A stretch of 64,000 bases of DNA from Silene latifolia. Taxonomy: Eukaryota; Streptophyta; Magnoliopsida; Caryophyllales; Caryophyllaceae. The notes beneath the pieces are model-generated. The model did no database searches. It was not told the origin of the DNA and saw only the letters and a program-made list of their open reading frames with translations. This document shows positions 24,212-34,349 of the stretch, piece after piece; positions within the stretch are counted from its first letter, which is position 1, and the number at the start of each line of letters is the position of its first letter. The stretch covers positions 123,404,269-123,468,268 of the forward strand of contig NC_133534.1 in assembly GCF_048544455.1 (NCBI RefSeq), given 5' to 3'. The position numbers were made by a program, and so were the translations under genes.

Positions 24212-25762
24212 TCACCTCCTGCTCCTGCTCCCGGGCCCACGTACCATGGAAACAAGCCCACCGTAAGGGAAGGACTGAGGTGCCCCCCACGTCGACTGAT
24301 CCACCCCGTAGGAATGGAAAACCCCTGTGTAGTCCCCGACTCCACTCCACCAAACCGGGTGGGGTCCCTCGGTCCCTATCCCCTGAGTGTACGCCATCTC
24401 GTGCATGTTCCTGAGTGTCAAGGTAGATGACACTCTCTCCGCCAGGTAACTGGATCGCGTCTCCGGGGTGTCGAGGTAAGGGTAGCATGGAAAAGACTGC
24501 TGCTGCTGTGGTGCTACTGGCTGTGGCCTAGTCTCCGAGGCCCTCTCCCTCACTCGACGGGGTCCCCTCACCACTCTGGGTCTCTCCACCACCTGAACTC
24601 CCGCATTCTCACCCTTTGTCGGCTCCGGCATCTCCTCAAGGATGGTACCGTCGATGAGATAGGTCTGTAGCTGGCGGGGTCCGTCATCATCCTCCTCCTC
24701 CTCGTCACCGGAGTCCACCGTCACTACTGTCAGCTCCAAGGGCTCCGTGGGTGGGAGGTGCTCAGGAGCTGGAACCTTCATCCAACTCATCCCATACACC
24801 CTCCATGCTAGGCTACCGTCAGCCAAGGTCCTCAACCATTTCAGGTCGAGATAGTATTCACGATCCATGGTAGGCACTTGAGTAGCTAGAGGCACGTACG
24901 CCGAAGAAGCCTCAAAGGAGGTTAGCTTTTCAGCTAACCGAGTGGCAATGGCACCACAACTCAGGTACCGGGAAGAGGAAGAAGCCATCAAGGCAAGGGC
25001 AGCACAAACTATAGAAGGAGCATTAAAGACCACTTTCCTGGCCCTCTCCGGGTTGAGGTAAGACATCAGAAGTAAGACCTCATGATTGTTCAATTTACTG
25101 ATATCCTTTCGGTCATAGAGGAGGTTCGAAAGAGAACGGAGAAAGATCCTCAAGGTAATATGCTGAACATCATTAATCAGCATGTTGCTCGAGGTGGGAG
25201 CTTGCTTCCCAGTCAAGCAAGGCATTAGGCGGCAGACGCCGCACTCAGCTGGAATGTCGGTGATGGAGTCCTTGGGAGGCTTGGCCAACCCAAGGTGAGA
25301 GGCAAAAAATTCCATGCTCAACAGAAAACTGGTATTCATCAATCTAAACTCGACAGTCTGACCCGTTGGGTCATAGTTAAAAGAGCTCATGAACTCCAAG
25401 GTAAGAAAAGGGTAAGTATGCTTCCTCAGCCTATACAAACCCGTAAAACCCAATGTCTCGAATATGTGACGGACATCCGTCTCTATCTCCAACTCCTCTA
25501 ACACGCTGGTGTCTATACACTTTGTAGGTCTCATTTTGCGTTTTTGTAAGGCTACAAAACGCTCCCTTTGCTTGAAGTCAACAAAAACAACTGTAGGGTA
25601 TTCGGGGACCGCGGGTACCACAGGTCCACTTCCTTCCCCTAGCTCAGGTGGGTTACCCCTCCCCCGTTTACTTTGGCGGGTTCTAAGGTTCAGTCTCGGC
25701 ATCTGCTTTAGGTATAAGTTCAAACGATTTGTATAAAACATGTAGGCATATACTTCATACAA
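24212..25762 (-). CDS. Element E ORF: protein of unknown function (plant-transposon-associated type), not gag-pol
   Basis: Open for 516 codons. The better start may be Met 21 (25700-25702), giving MPRLNLRTRQSKRGRGN and about 496 aa, because the preceding 20 residues look like leader. The N-terminus is basic and low in complexity. Residues about 85-330 form a helical-looking domain beginning VRHIFETLGFTGLYRLRKHT then YPFLTLEFMSSF. This resembles the 'putative plant transposon protein' domains found beside retroelements, by remembered pattern only. An acidic patch (DSGDEEEEDDDG) near residue 350 and a Pro/Gln/Ser/Gly-rich tail follow. No zinc knuckle, protease, RT or integrase motif is present. 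A neighbouring frame offers an alternative Gly-rich C-terminus ending EQQQEE (24124-24240), suggesting a late frameshift. It is the only coding unit of E. Function unknown. Confidence 0.8.
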   Translation of the reverse strand: MYEVYAYMFYTNRLNLYLKQMPRLNLRTRQSKRGRGNPPELGEGSGPVVPAVPEYPTVVFVDFKQRERFVALQKRKMRPTKCIDTSVLEELEIETDVRHIFETLGFTGLYRLRKHTYPFLTLEFMSSFNYDPTGQTVEFRLMNTSFLLSMEFFASHLGLAKPPKDSITDIPAECGVCRLMPCLTGKQAPTSSNMLINDVQHITLRIFLRSLSNLLYDRKDISKLNNHEVLLLMSYLNPERARKVVFNAPSIVCAALALMASSSSRYLSCGAIATRLAEKLTSFEASSAYVPLATQVPTMDREYYLDLKWLRTLADGSLAWRVYGMSWMKVPAPEHLPPTEPLELTVVTVDSGDEEEEDDDGPRQLQTYLIDGTILEEMPEPTKGENAGVQVVERPRVVRGPRRVRERASETRPQPVAPQQQQSFPCYPYLDTPETRSSYLAERVSSTLTLRNMHEMAYTQGIGTEGPHPVWWSGVGDYTGVFHSYGVDQSTWGAPQSFPYGGLVSMVRGPGSRSRR

Positions 25763-27898
25763 TTTGAGTTCTATATACTTAGCAAGTTCACTAACTCATC
25801 AACCAGTTCAATATTTGAAGCTCATAAATCATGCCATTAAACTTAGATGCTCCGCTAGGTACACACATTTCATCAATAGTTTCCTCAATTTTAACATATA
25901 GTCTCAGTTTGTAGCCACTTATAAACCGCAATTATGAAAATTTGGCATGTGAACACATATACTCAGCAATTCGAATATTCTAGCATGCTTCTAAAGGTCG
26001 TTCCATTTACATTGCTAATTACATGTTACTAATTCAAGAGAAAGAATAATTTATGGCATATCATCATCACTTTCATATTATGTTCAACAACTCAACTAAA
26101 ATTTTCAGACGGTCTTTACAGCTGAGACAAATTTGGCATATTTTCATCAAGCATCGTTTCTATTACTATATTGAAGTTCAGCTCGTGCTTGTACTATCAA
26201 TTACCACATCGATTTTTCAGTTATAAATCACGAATTTCCATTTAAGGCACTTTTAAGACGGAGTTCTAAGGCAACTTTCTAAGGGTAAAACCATCAAAAT
26301 CTATCCTCCAACATGATATAAACAATACTTAAGGCTCAATTCTACCATCTAACCATTGTAAAACAACCAAAAATCGATTTCAATTTTGGAAACCCTAGAA
26401 ATTTCGGGTTCATCTTTGCAATTTCTAATCTAATTTACAGCAATTAACTACCAACAAACATGGAAAGAAGGCATGTGAATCATGTTTCAACAATTAAAAG
26501 CACGAAATTGGTCATTATAATCAAAAATTTCAGATTGTTTTACTTTCCTAGCACATTCAAAGCAATAAACCATGCACATTGGGAAGAATAGCATACCTTG
26601 ATTGATGAACAAAGTAGAGAAACGAAATTAAACTAAGAAATCAACCCCAAGAATCACTACTAACCCAAGAGAAAGAGAGGATTTGAGAGGAAATAAGGAA
26701 TTGAGAGTGATTAGGTGTAGGTGTGTCGAAATATAGAGGAATAAGAAGAAGAAATAGAAAGATTAGGGGTTTCAAGAAAACCCGTAGGATTCGCTACACA
26801 GTAACCTACTCGATCGAGTGCCTTGGGTACTCGATCGAGTACCACCCTACTCGATCGAGTAGGAGCTAAATCATCGAGTAACTGCAGGAATTTTCCCACA
26901 TTCCGACATCATAGCTTCCTAATTAGATCGAGTGAGGTCTACTCGGTCAAGTAAGCACTCGCACTCGGTCAAGTATAGTTAAGTACTCGGTCATAAGTAC
27001 GAAGTAACTTGAAGATTCCTGCAAAAACAACACCGCGTGTCGATTCCAACTAAGTTCGGAATTCGGCACTCATTATCAAGTTCATTCACGCATTACTATT
27101 ATTAACAAAGCCTACTATATTGTCAAACAAATGAAGTTTATTCCACTTACACTACACCCATTACCCTACTCGGTTTACCTGCTACCGAATCTTCCGTAAA
27201 CATAATCACGTCATCGTATTACATTTAAGCTTACTTTATATATTACTACTAAATTGAAACATTTAAATTAACATTAGTTCATTCTTTCATTTGACATGTA
27301 ATTGCATAATTTTCATAATAAATGAATCTATCACTTCTCGCATAAATGCATACTTTTAAACAACTTATTCGATCATGTCTTACTTTCTATCATAAGCAAT
27401 TCACCTTGCACGAATCAAATATTACGCAGCGGAAAAATTTCGACCATCCTATAAGGCAATAACGCATTACCATATGCTATGTCTCGAATTATAACTCACT
27501 ATACTATAATTGTCATCATAGCAGCTACATAAACTTTCGTCACATATCTCATAACCATCATATAAGCTCACTAATCATCCAACGAGCTTCAATAATCTCA
27601 TCAACAATTACCATACACGGTCTAATATATCACTAATACACCCCTATCAATTCTAACAAAGACTTAACCGGAGGTAGCTCCGGCACAATTAACATACATA
27701 GCACACATAGACACACGGACTCCACATTCCCATCCTATGTGACTGGTTAAAGTGTCATGGGGCCAAGATTTTGAAATGAGGGCGCCTACTCACCCAAAAT
27801 CTAGCATCAGCCGGGGCTCCCATTACACATACACAAGGTTCATTTTATTAGACTCCCTACGTTCATTATGTTCATTTGTTACAGGTTCCAAAATCGTC
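25763..27898 (-). other. 5' leader of element E
   Basis: About 2.1 kb without ORFs between the PBS and the ORF. It contains the palindrome array at 26807-26880 and otherwise AT-rich sequence in which I recognise nothing. Confidence 0.7.
26807..26880 (-). promoter_or_regulatory. Palindrome array in 5' leader of E
   Basis: Copies start at 26807 (TACTCGATCGAGTG), 26828, 26848 and a degenerate one near 26867 (spacing 21, 20, 19). Weak relatives (ACTCGGTCAAGTA) follow at about 26939-26995. Confidence 0.8.
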
Positions 27899-27910
27899 GC
27901 TCTGATACCA
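27899..27910 (-). other. Primer-binding site of element E
   Basis: Minus-strand TGGTATCAGAGC, three bases inside the 5' (right) LTR, of initiator tRNA-Met type. Confidence 0.9.
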
Positions 27911-27913
27911 CTT

Positions 27914-29189
27914 TGTAACACCCCCATATCCAGAGGAGCCTTAACTAGGCCTTCCTTAGCATATAAGGGCGTTACCATCTCGGTTGCCCGAGGAAAGTAA
28001 TTATCAAACGTCAATAAAAGAACTATTAAGTTATATTACAAGTGATTTAAACCAAAATACGATGCAAAGGTACAACTCAAAGACTACTCGCTATGACCAT
28101 CATATCTCGTGAAGACTCATCCCTGCCCGGACTTCAGCTATCACCAACGTCAACACCTGCTAAGACCGACTGCTCACCATAAGGGATCACGGCAGACACA
28201 TAACAAACAAACAACCACACAAGGTCAGTACTGAGACAAGATAAGATAATGGCAACTACAATCAACAATACAAACAATGATATCAGTCCCAACCGCAATC
28301 ACAACAATCCAACCAAACCTGTCACTGACTGTCCACTGGACCAGTCCTGCCAGTGGGGGACCGCAGCCGTTCCCACCTAAGCCCCGCTCATCATACCGAG
28401 CGATAACCCTGTCCATTAATGTGCACATCCCCTTCCATGGCGGGTTCCACGAAGGGCAAAACTAGGGCATGAAGTCACTCCCGCAAGTGACCCCACTCAG
28501 CCGAGAACGCATCTCGAGAACCATCAGCAGCAATCACAACCACAAACACAGTACAATCATTATATCAAACAACCAAATACAACACAGCCACAATATCCGA
28601 CACACTAGACCATCTACAGAAACTGAGTAGGCGAACCTACCTTTAAGCAACCGCAACCAATCCACGCCGATAGGCAACATATCCAGCGACCAAGCAAAGC
28701 CTATAACCACCATACAAATATCTATTACTAACAAGCAAACCCTAACTATAGGGACAAAGGCACGGATGATGACTATGACATACCTATTAGGGAGAAACTC
28801 AGCAAAAGACCGCTACCCGACTCAAGAGACGCTCTCCTAAGGCACAAGAATCTTCACAAAGGTTTCCATGGAGGTTTTGAGGTGAAGGGAAGGGAAAGAG
28901 GCGACTGAAGGATAGGAGGAAAGTGGCGGAAGTGATTTGCGGACTTAACAAAACGCGATATAAAACCCTCGCTGAAAACCCGGCACTCGATCGAGTACCC
29001 AACATACTCGATCGAGTAACCCCCTACTCGATCGAGTAACCTAGATACTCGATCGAGTAGCCTCTACTCTATCGAGTACCACTCTTAACACGCACCCCAA
29101 GATGGTTTTGGCATACTTTCCTAAGATTACTCCCGCTCCCAAGGACAGTCAATGATGGTCAAAGGGCCCCTAAAAGGGCGGGTATTACG
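27914..29189 (-). repeat. Element E, right LTR (5' LTR)
   Basis: Partner of 21363-22637. Its last base is G instead of A (plus strand TATTACG), directly followed by TSD GTAAC. The palindrome array units start at 28984, 29005, 29025, 29046 and 29065. Confidence 0.95.
28984..29078 (-). promoter_or_regulatory. Palindrome array in right LTR of E (5 units)
   Basis: Same layout as in the left LTR. The fifth unit here is TACTCTATCGAGTA. Confidence 0.85.
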
Positions 29190-29194
29190 GTAAC

Positions 29195-31300
29195 CGCAAC
29201 GGCGGTAATTCTTATCAGAAACCAGCTACGAACAACAACAACAACAATCAGGGGTCGGGTGCTAAGATGGCCACATCAGCCAGTACTGTCCAGGGAGGTG
29301 AACAGAAGACCAGTGGAAAGTTGTTCATGATGGACAAGAAAGCAGCTGAGGAGGATGCACATGTTATCACTGGTACCTTTCTTGTTAACGGTATTCATAC
29401 CTTTGTTTTGTTTGATTCGGGGGCTTCCCAGTCGTTTGTATCGTTGAGTCATGTTAAAAGATTGGGTTTGAGAGTATATGAGTCTGTGAGTGAGAAAGTT
29501 TTCATACCTTCGGGAGAGTCTGTATCTTGTGGGAGGTTGTTTAGAGATGTGTCTATGATAGTTGGGCAAGTTGATCTACCTGTAGACTTGCTAGAGTTTC
29601 CTTTTAACGGTTTTGAGATGATAGTCGGGATGGATTGGCTGGAAAAGTATAAAGCTAAGATAGACTGTCATCAAAAGAAAGTGTCTTTGAGAGGGCCTAA
29701 GGGTGTTAGTGTGTCTTATCGTGGGTTTTTAGTCAAACCCAAAGTTCAGTTGATTGCAGCTATCACGTTGAAGTCTTATTTGAGGAAGGGATGTCCTTTG
29801 ATCTTGTGCCATGTGAGAGATGACCGGATAGAGAGTCCGACAGTTGACGAGATACCAGTGGTGGGAGAGTTTGCTGATGTTTTTCCTGACGAGATTCTGA
29901 GGTTGCCACCGAAGAGGGAGATAGATTTCACCGTTGAGTTGAAACCGGGGAAGGGGCCAATCTCTAAGGCACCGTACCGGATGGGTCCTAGAGAGATGGA
30001 GGAGCTAAGGAAGCAGTTAGATGATCTGATAGAGAAGGGATACACTAGACCTAGTGTATCGCCGTGGGGAGCACCAGTTCTTTTCGTGAAGAAGAAGGAT
30101 GGGAGTTTGAGGTTATGCATAGATTACAGAGAGCTGAACCGAGTGACGGTGAAGAACAAGTATCCTTTGCCAAGGATAGATGACCTGTTTGATCAGTTGA
30201 GTGGTGCATCAGTCTTTTCCAAGATTGATTTGAGGTCGGGGTACCATCAGGTGAAGATTAGAGAGGTGGACATACCAAAGACAGCTTTCACGTCGAGGTA
30301 TGGTCACTATGAGTATGTGGTGATGCCGTTTGGGTTATCTAACGCACCGGCCTTGTTTATGGATTTGATGAACAGAATCTTCAAACAGTTTTTGGACAAG
30401 TTCGTGGTGGTGTTCATCGATGACATCTTAGTCTACTCTAAGACTAAGGAAGAGCATGAGGAGCATCTGAGGATCGTGTTGCAGACGTTGAGGGACCATG
30501 AGTTGTATGCTAAACTGTCCAAGTGTGAGTTCTGGTTGGAGAAAGTTGCTTTTCTGGGGCATGTGATCTCTAAAGAGGGAGTAGCTGTGGATCCGTCAAA
30601 GATTGAGGCAGTGACAAAGTGGGAAGCACCAAAGAATGTCGCCGAGATTAGGAGTTTCTTGGGTTTAGCTGGATACTACAGACGGTTCGTGAAGGATTTC
30701 TCCAAGATAGCTAGACCCATGACAGCTTTGATGAGGAAAGAGAACAGGTTTCGTTGGGATGAGAGTTGTGAAAAGGCGTTCCAAACATTAAAGGAGCGTT
30801 TGACCACAGCTCCTATCTTAGCATTGCCTGAAGGGATCGAGAACTTTGAGGTTTATACAGATGCCTCAAAGAATGGGTTGGGATGTGTGTTGATGCAGAA
30901 CGGTAAGGTGATTGCCTATGCTTCTAGGCAATTGAAGCCGTATGAGGAGAACTACCCTACACATGATCTAGAGTTGGGTGCGGTGGTGTTTGCTCTCAAG
31001 ATTTGGAGACATTACCTTTATGGGGCGACCTTTAAGGTATTTTCTGATCACAAGAGTCTCAAGTACATCTTCACTCAAAAGGAGTTGAACATGAGACAGA
31101 GGAGGTGGATGGAGCTGATTAGCGATTATGACATGGATATTATCTACCATGAAGGGACAGCCAATGTCGTTGCAGATGCTTTGAGTAGGAAGAGTGTACA
31201 CTCCCTGTGTACAACTCTATCTTTGATGAGGTTGAGAGATGAGGTGGGGAAGTTTGGGATACATATGATTCAGAGAGGAGATCTTTGTGGGAGATTTTGA
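29195..31300 (+). CDS. pol: Element D pol, first part: protease, reverse transcriptase, RNase H
   Basis: Continues the gag frame after element E (Asn-rich linker, then [20 protein letters not shown]). An aspartic protease with [11 protein letters not shown] is followed by a Ty3/gypsy RT. Key RT blocks are [53 protein letters not shown] and the catalytic FIDDILVYS. The connection and RNase H have [15 protein letters not shown] and [12 protein letters not shown]. The in-frame TGA at 31298-31300 separates this from integrase. Everything else in the part is open, so it is almost intact. It would process the polyprotein and copy element RNA into DNA in the particle. Confidence 0.95.
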   Translation, partial: RNGGNSYQKPATNNNNNNQGSGAKMATSASTVQGGEQKTSGKLFMMDKKAAEEDAHVITGTFLVNGIHTFVLFDSGASQSFVSLSHVKRLGLRVYESVSEKVFIPSGESVSCGRLFRDVSMIVGQVDLPVDLLEFPFNGFEMIVGMDWLEKYKAKIDCHQKKVSLRGPKGVSVSYRGFLVKPKVQLIAAITLKSYLRKGCPLILCHVRDDRIESPTVDEIPVVGEFADVFPDEILRLPPKREIDFTVELKPGKGPISKAPYRMGPREMEELRKQLDDLIEKGYTRPSVSPWGAPVLFVKKKDGSLRLCIDYRELNRVTVKNKYPLPRIDDLFDQLSGASVFSKIDLRSGYHQVKIREVDIPKTAFTSRYGHYEYVVMPFGLSNAPALFMDLMNRIFKQFLDKFVVVFIDDILVYSKTKEEHEEHLRIVLQTLRDHELYAKLSKCEFWLEKVAFLGHVISKEGVAVDPSKIEAVTKWEAPKNVAEIRSFLGLAGYYRRFVKDFSKIARPMTALMRKENRFRWDESCEKAFQTLKERLTTAPILALPEGIENFEVYTDASKNGLGCVLMQNGKVIAYASRQLKPYEENYPTHDLELGAVVFALKIWRHYLYGATFKVFSDHKSLKYIFTQKELNMRQRRWMELISDYDMDIIYHEGTANVVADALSRKSVHSLCTTLSLMRLRDEVGKFGIHMIQRGDLCGRF

Positions 31301-32767
31301 CGGTGCGGTACCGATCTTTATGATGATATTCGAGGTAAACAAGCTTTGGATCCTAAGATGGTTGAGTGGAGAGCTGGAGTAGAGAAAGGGACAGTGTCCC
31401 GATTTTCTATTCACACAGATGGTAGTTTGAGGTTTGATGGTAGGTGGTGTGTCCCTATTGATGAGGAGCTGAAAAAGACAATCATGACAGAGGCACATTG
31501 TCCACCATATTCAGTACATCCAGGTGGAGACAAGCTATACAAGGATTTGAAGAACACGTTTTGGTGGCCTGGGATGAAGAAGGAAACAGCTGAGTTTGTG
31601 GCCCGTTGTTTGACATGCCAGAGAGTTAAAGGGGAACAGCGACGACCACAAGGTAAGATTCAGTCTTTGGAGGTACCTGAGTGGAAGTGGGAATCCATTT
31701 CTATGGATTTTATCGTGGGTTTACCGAAGAGTCAACAGGGTAATAACATGATATGGGTGATAGTGGATCGACTGACCAAGTCAGCTCACTTTGTTCCAAT
31801 GAAAGATACATGGACTAAAGCACAATTGGCTATGGCTTATCGAAAGAATGTGCTTAAGTTACATGGAGTCCCTAAGGACATAGTGTCTGACAGAGATGCG
31901 AGGTTTATATCACGGTTCTGGAAAGAGTTGCAGGAATCTTTGGGTACAACTTTAAAGATGAGTACAGCTTTTCATCCTGCGACAGACGGTCAGACTGAGA
32001 GAACAATCAAAACTCTTGAGGATATGTTACGAGCTTGTGTGATGGACTTTGGTGGTAGCTGGGAACAGAGGTTGGATTTGATAGAGTTTTCTTACAACAA
32101 CAGCTACCACACTAGTATTGGCATTGCACCGTTTGAGGCGTTATATGGGAGGAGATGCAAGAGTCCGATTTGTTGGGACGACAGTGCTGAGGCAGGGGTT
32201 CTAGGACCAGAGATGGTACATGAGATGGTTGAACATATTAAGATGATCAGGGAACGCATGAGAGCAGCTCAGGATCGACAAAAGAGTTATGCAGATCTAC
32301 ATCGCCGGGATATAGAGTTTCAGGTTGGGGATAAGGTTCTTCTGAAAGTGTCTCCTATGCGTGGTGTTATGAGATTTGGGAAGAAAGGCAAGCTGAGTCA
32401 GAAGTTCATCGGTCCTTATGAGATCTTAGAGCGAGTTGGGGAGGTTGCTTACCGTCCGGCTTTACTCGCCGCTTTAGAGAGAGTGCATAATGTGTTTCAT
32501 GTGTCGCAGCTGCGGAAGTATGTGAGTGACCCGTCACATGTGTTAGAGGCAGAGAGCATAGAACTAGATGAGTCTTTATCATATCTTGAGGTACCTAAGC
32601 AGATCCTTGACCGGAAGGTTAGGAAGACTAGGAGTGGTGAGACAGTGTTGCTTAAGATCCTTTGGTCTAACCACGAGACAGAGGAAGCTACATGGGAGGC
32701 AGAGGAGATCATGAGAGAGCGATACCCTTTCCTTTTTGATCAGGTATGTTTGGTTACGAGGACGTAA
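31301..32767 (+). CDS. pol: Element D pol, second part: integrase with chromodomain
   Basis: Same frame as the upstream part after the TGA, open to TAA 32765-32767. It has a zinc-binding HHCC (HCPPYSVHPGG ... CLTCQRV) and a DDE core: Asp in SMDFIVGLPKS, Asp in VSDRDARFISRFW, Glu in HPATDGQTERTIKT. A GPY/F-like module (KFIGPYEILERVGEVAYR) follows. A C-terminal chromodomain-like segment spans EVPKQILDRKVRKTR to EEATWEAEEIMRERYPFLF. This combination marks the Tekay/Del clade of chromoviruses, whose chromodomain is thought to steer insertion to heterochromatin. An internal Met (31346) is not a likely natural start. The protein should come from the polyprotein. Confidence 0.95.
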   Translation, partial: RCGTDLYDDIRGKQALDPKMVEWRAGVEKGTVSRFSIHTDGSLRFDGRWCVPIDEELKKTIMTEAHCPPYSVHPGGDKLYKDLKNTFWWPGMKKETAEFVARCLTCQRVKGEQRRPQGKIQSLEVPEWKWESISMDFIVGLPKSQQGNNMIWVIVDRLTKSAHFVPMKDTWTKAQLAMAYRKNVLKLHGVPKDIVSDRDARFISRFWKELQESLGTTLKMSTAFHPATDGQTERTIKTLEDMLRACVMDFGGSWEQRLDLIEFSYNNSYHTSIGIAPFEALYGRRCKSPICWDDSAEAGVLGPEMVHEMVEHIKMIRERMRAAQDRQKSYADLHRRDIEFQVGDKVLLKVSPMRGVMRFGKKGKLSQKFIGPYEILERVGEVAYRPALLAALERVHNVFHVSQLRKYVSDPSHVLEAESIELDESLSYLEVPKQILDRKVRKTRSGETVLLKILWSNHETEEATWEAEEIMRERYPFLFDQVCLVTRT

Positions 32768-33002
32768 CCTTGTTTCTTTTAGGGGGGTAGGAGATGATCG
32801 CAAAGAGTTTTTAAGAGTTTTTATACCCTCTTTATGTTGTGTCGATATAGTTGTTGTCGTTGAGTCGGGTTGAGTTTGAGTTAGTAACAAGTTTTTTATG
32901 TTGGGTTTGTTTCGATTGTTGAGTCGGGAGTGTTGTAGTGTGAGTCTTTGCTTTGTGTTGGTTTGAACTACGGGGACGAAGTTCTTTTTAAGGAGGGAAG
33001 AC

Positions 33003-34344
33003 TGTAATACTCCGTATTTATGAGTCTTGGGGTACTCTATCCAGTAGGCCTTACTCTGTCGAGTAAGGGAGTTTTGTGAAATAAAATAGTTTCTGACCTG
33101 TTGGGTACTCGATCGAGTAACTACGATACTCGATCGAGTAGGGGGGTACTCGATCGATTACCATGGCTACTCGATCGAGTAGCCGGTTTACGGGGGTTGT
33201 TTTCTCGGGTTTTGTTAATTATGCGATTAAGGTATATAATCTTTTCGTCATTCATTCTAATTACTTTTCTAAAACCTAAATCACTGTGAGAAGAGAAAGC
33301 AAACTACGTTCATCACCTTAATCGCATTGTTAACAAATCCCGGAGCTTGGAAGGTCGGATTTCACTTGTCTTTACATCGTTGTAATCCTTGCGTCGAGGG
33401 TAAGACCTTTATACCGTTTTTATTATGTTTCGTCAAAGTTAGTTAAACCCTAATATTGGGAATTGGGGGATTTTGTTGTGTTATGTGCATAGTAGTAATT
33501 ATGTGCTTGTATAATTAGGAGGAGGATTCGTAGAGGAAGCTTTTTGACTTCAAATTGTGAGATCGTCGACAATTGTGCTTTCCGGGTAGGGTTTCCTACT
33601 CGTATTACTTACATGTGGTGTGGTGTTGTGCTGTAATTAGTATAATTGGTTGATTCAGACGATGTTGTGATTGTGACTGTGATTGTTTGTCTGTGGTTCT
33701 CGAGATGCGTTCTCGGCTGAGTGGAGTCACTTGCGGGAGTGGCTTCACGCCCTAGTTTCGCCCTCCGTGGAACCCGCCACGGGAGGGGATGTGCACATTA
33801 ATGGGACAGGGTTATCGCTCGGTATGATGAGCGGGGCTTAGGTGGGAACGGTTGCGGTCCCCCACTGGCAGGGCTGGTCCAGTGGAAAGTCGGTGACAGA
33901 GATGGGGTGGAGTGCTTGATCGTGTATGATTGTTTGAGTTGTGTTGGTTACTGTATTGTTGATTATACTTCTTGTGTAAATAGTACTGACCCCGGTTAAT
34001 GTTTTCAAACCTGCGGTGATCCATTCGGGGATGGTGAGCAGATATTGAGCAGGTATGACATGAGTACTGGGATAGCTGGGATTGCCACGATCAGATGATA
34101 GAAGTCTTCCGTTGTAGCCTATTAGTTTTATAGACATTTCGATTAGTTCAAAGAGACAGTAGTTTTGAGAACATGTATTAGTATTTGGTTTGGTTTTTGG
34201 ATTGTAACCTTTCGCTAAAGTATTACTATTTAAATATCGTTTCATTATTGTTTATTTGATTATCATTGCCTCGGGTAACCGATATGGTAACGTCCTTATA
34301 CCTGAGTGGTCCTGGTAAGGCACTTGGAGTATGGGGGTGTTACA
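33003..34344 (+). repeat. Element D, right LTR
   Basis: 1342 bp, partner of 18155-19497, with roughly 28 differences by eye (about 2%). Followed by TSD ATAAT. Confidence 0.95.
33106..33181 (+). promoter_or_regulatory. Palindrome array in right LTR of D
   Basis: Units start at 33106, 33127, 33147 (TACTCGATCGATTA) and 33168, with the same spacing as in the left LTR. Confidence 0.85.
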
Positions 34345-34349
34345 ATAAT

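Larger units (their letters stand above)
21363..29189 (-). mobile_element. Element E: non-autonomous LTR retrotransposon with D-like LTRs and a single unrelated ORF
   Basis: LTRs of 1275-1276 bp (21363-22637, 27914-29189) with TSD GTAAC (21358-21362, 29190-29194). The minus-strand PBS TGGTATCAGAGC (27899-27910) and the minus-strand PPT context GGGGACGAAGTTC then TTTTTAAGGGGGGAAGAC beside the left LTR set the orientation. On the minus strand the LTRs share with D the ends (TGTAATAC...GGTGTTACA), the CTCGATCGAG palindrome array and a long central block. The PPT and the bases after the PBS also match D. The 5.3-kb interior has no gag, protease, RT or integrase. It has one long ORF (24212-25762) between palindrome-bearing UTRs. 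It was likely mobilised by D-type proteins. Confidence 0.94.
18155..34344 (+). mobile_element. Element D: Tekay-type chromovirus (Ty3/gypsy), nearly intact gag-pol, carries element E
   Basis: TSD ATAAT (18150-18154, 34345-34349). LTRs of about 1342 bp (18155-19497, 33003-34344) begin TGTAATACTCC and end GGTGTTACA. One gag-pol frame starts at 20331 and, after removing E with one TSD, stays in the same frame to the stop at 32765-32767. The order is gag with zinc knuckle, protease, RT, RNase H, integrase and a C-terminal chromodomain. Only two in-frame stops (21075-21077 TAG, 31298-31300 TGA) and the E insertion break it. The PPT GTTCTTTTTAAGGAGGGAAG precedes the right LTR. Its own length is about 8.4 kb. 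It was presumably autonomous when it inserted. Confidence 0.96.

Noticed and set aside
18185-29078. Regular direct repeats resembling a CRISPR array
   Set aside because: The repeat is a 14-bp palindrome with 5-8-bp spacers, in eukaryotic LTRs and UTRs of retrotransposons. There is no cas gene, so it is not CRISPR.
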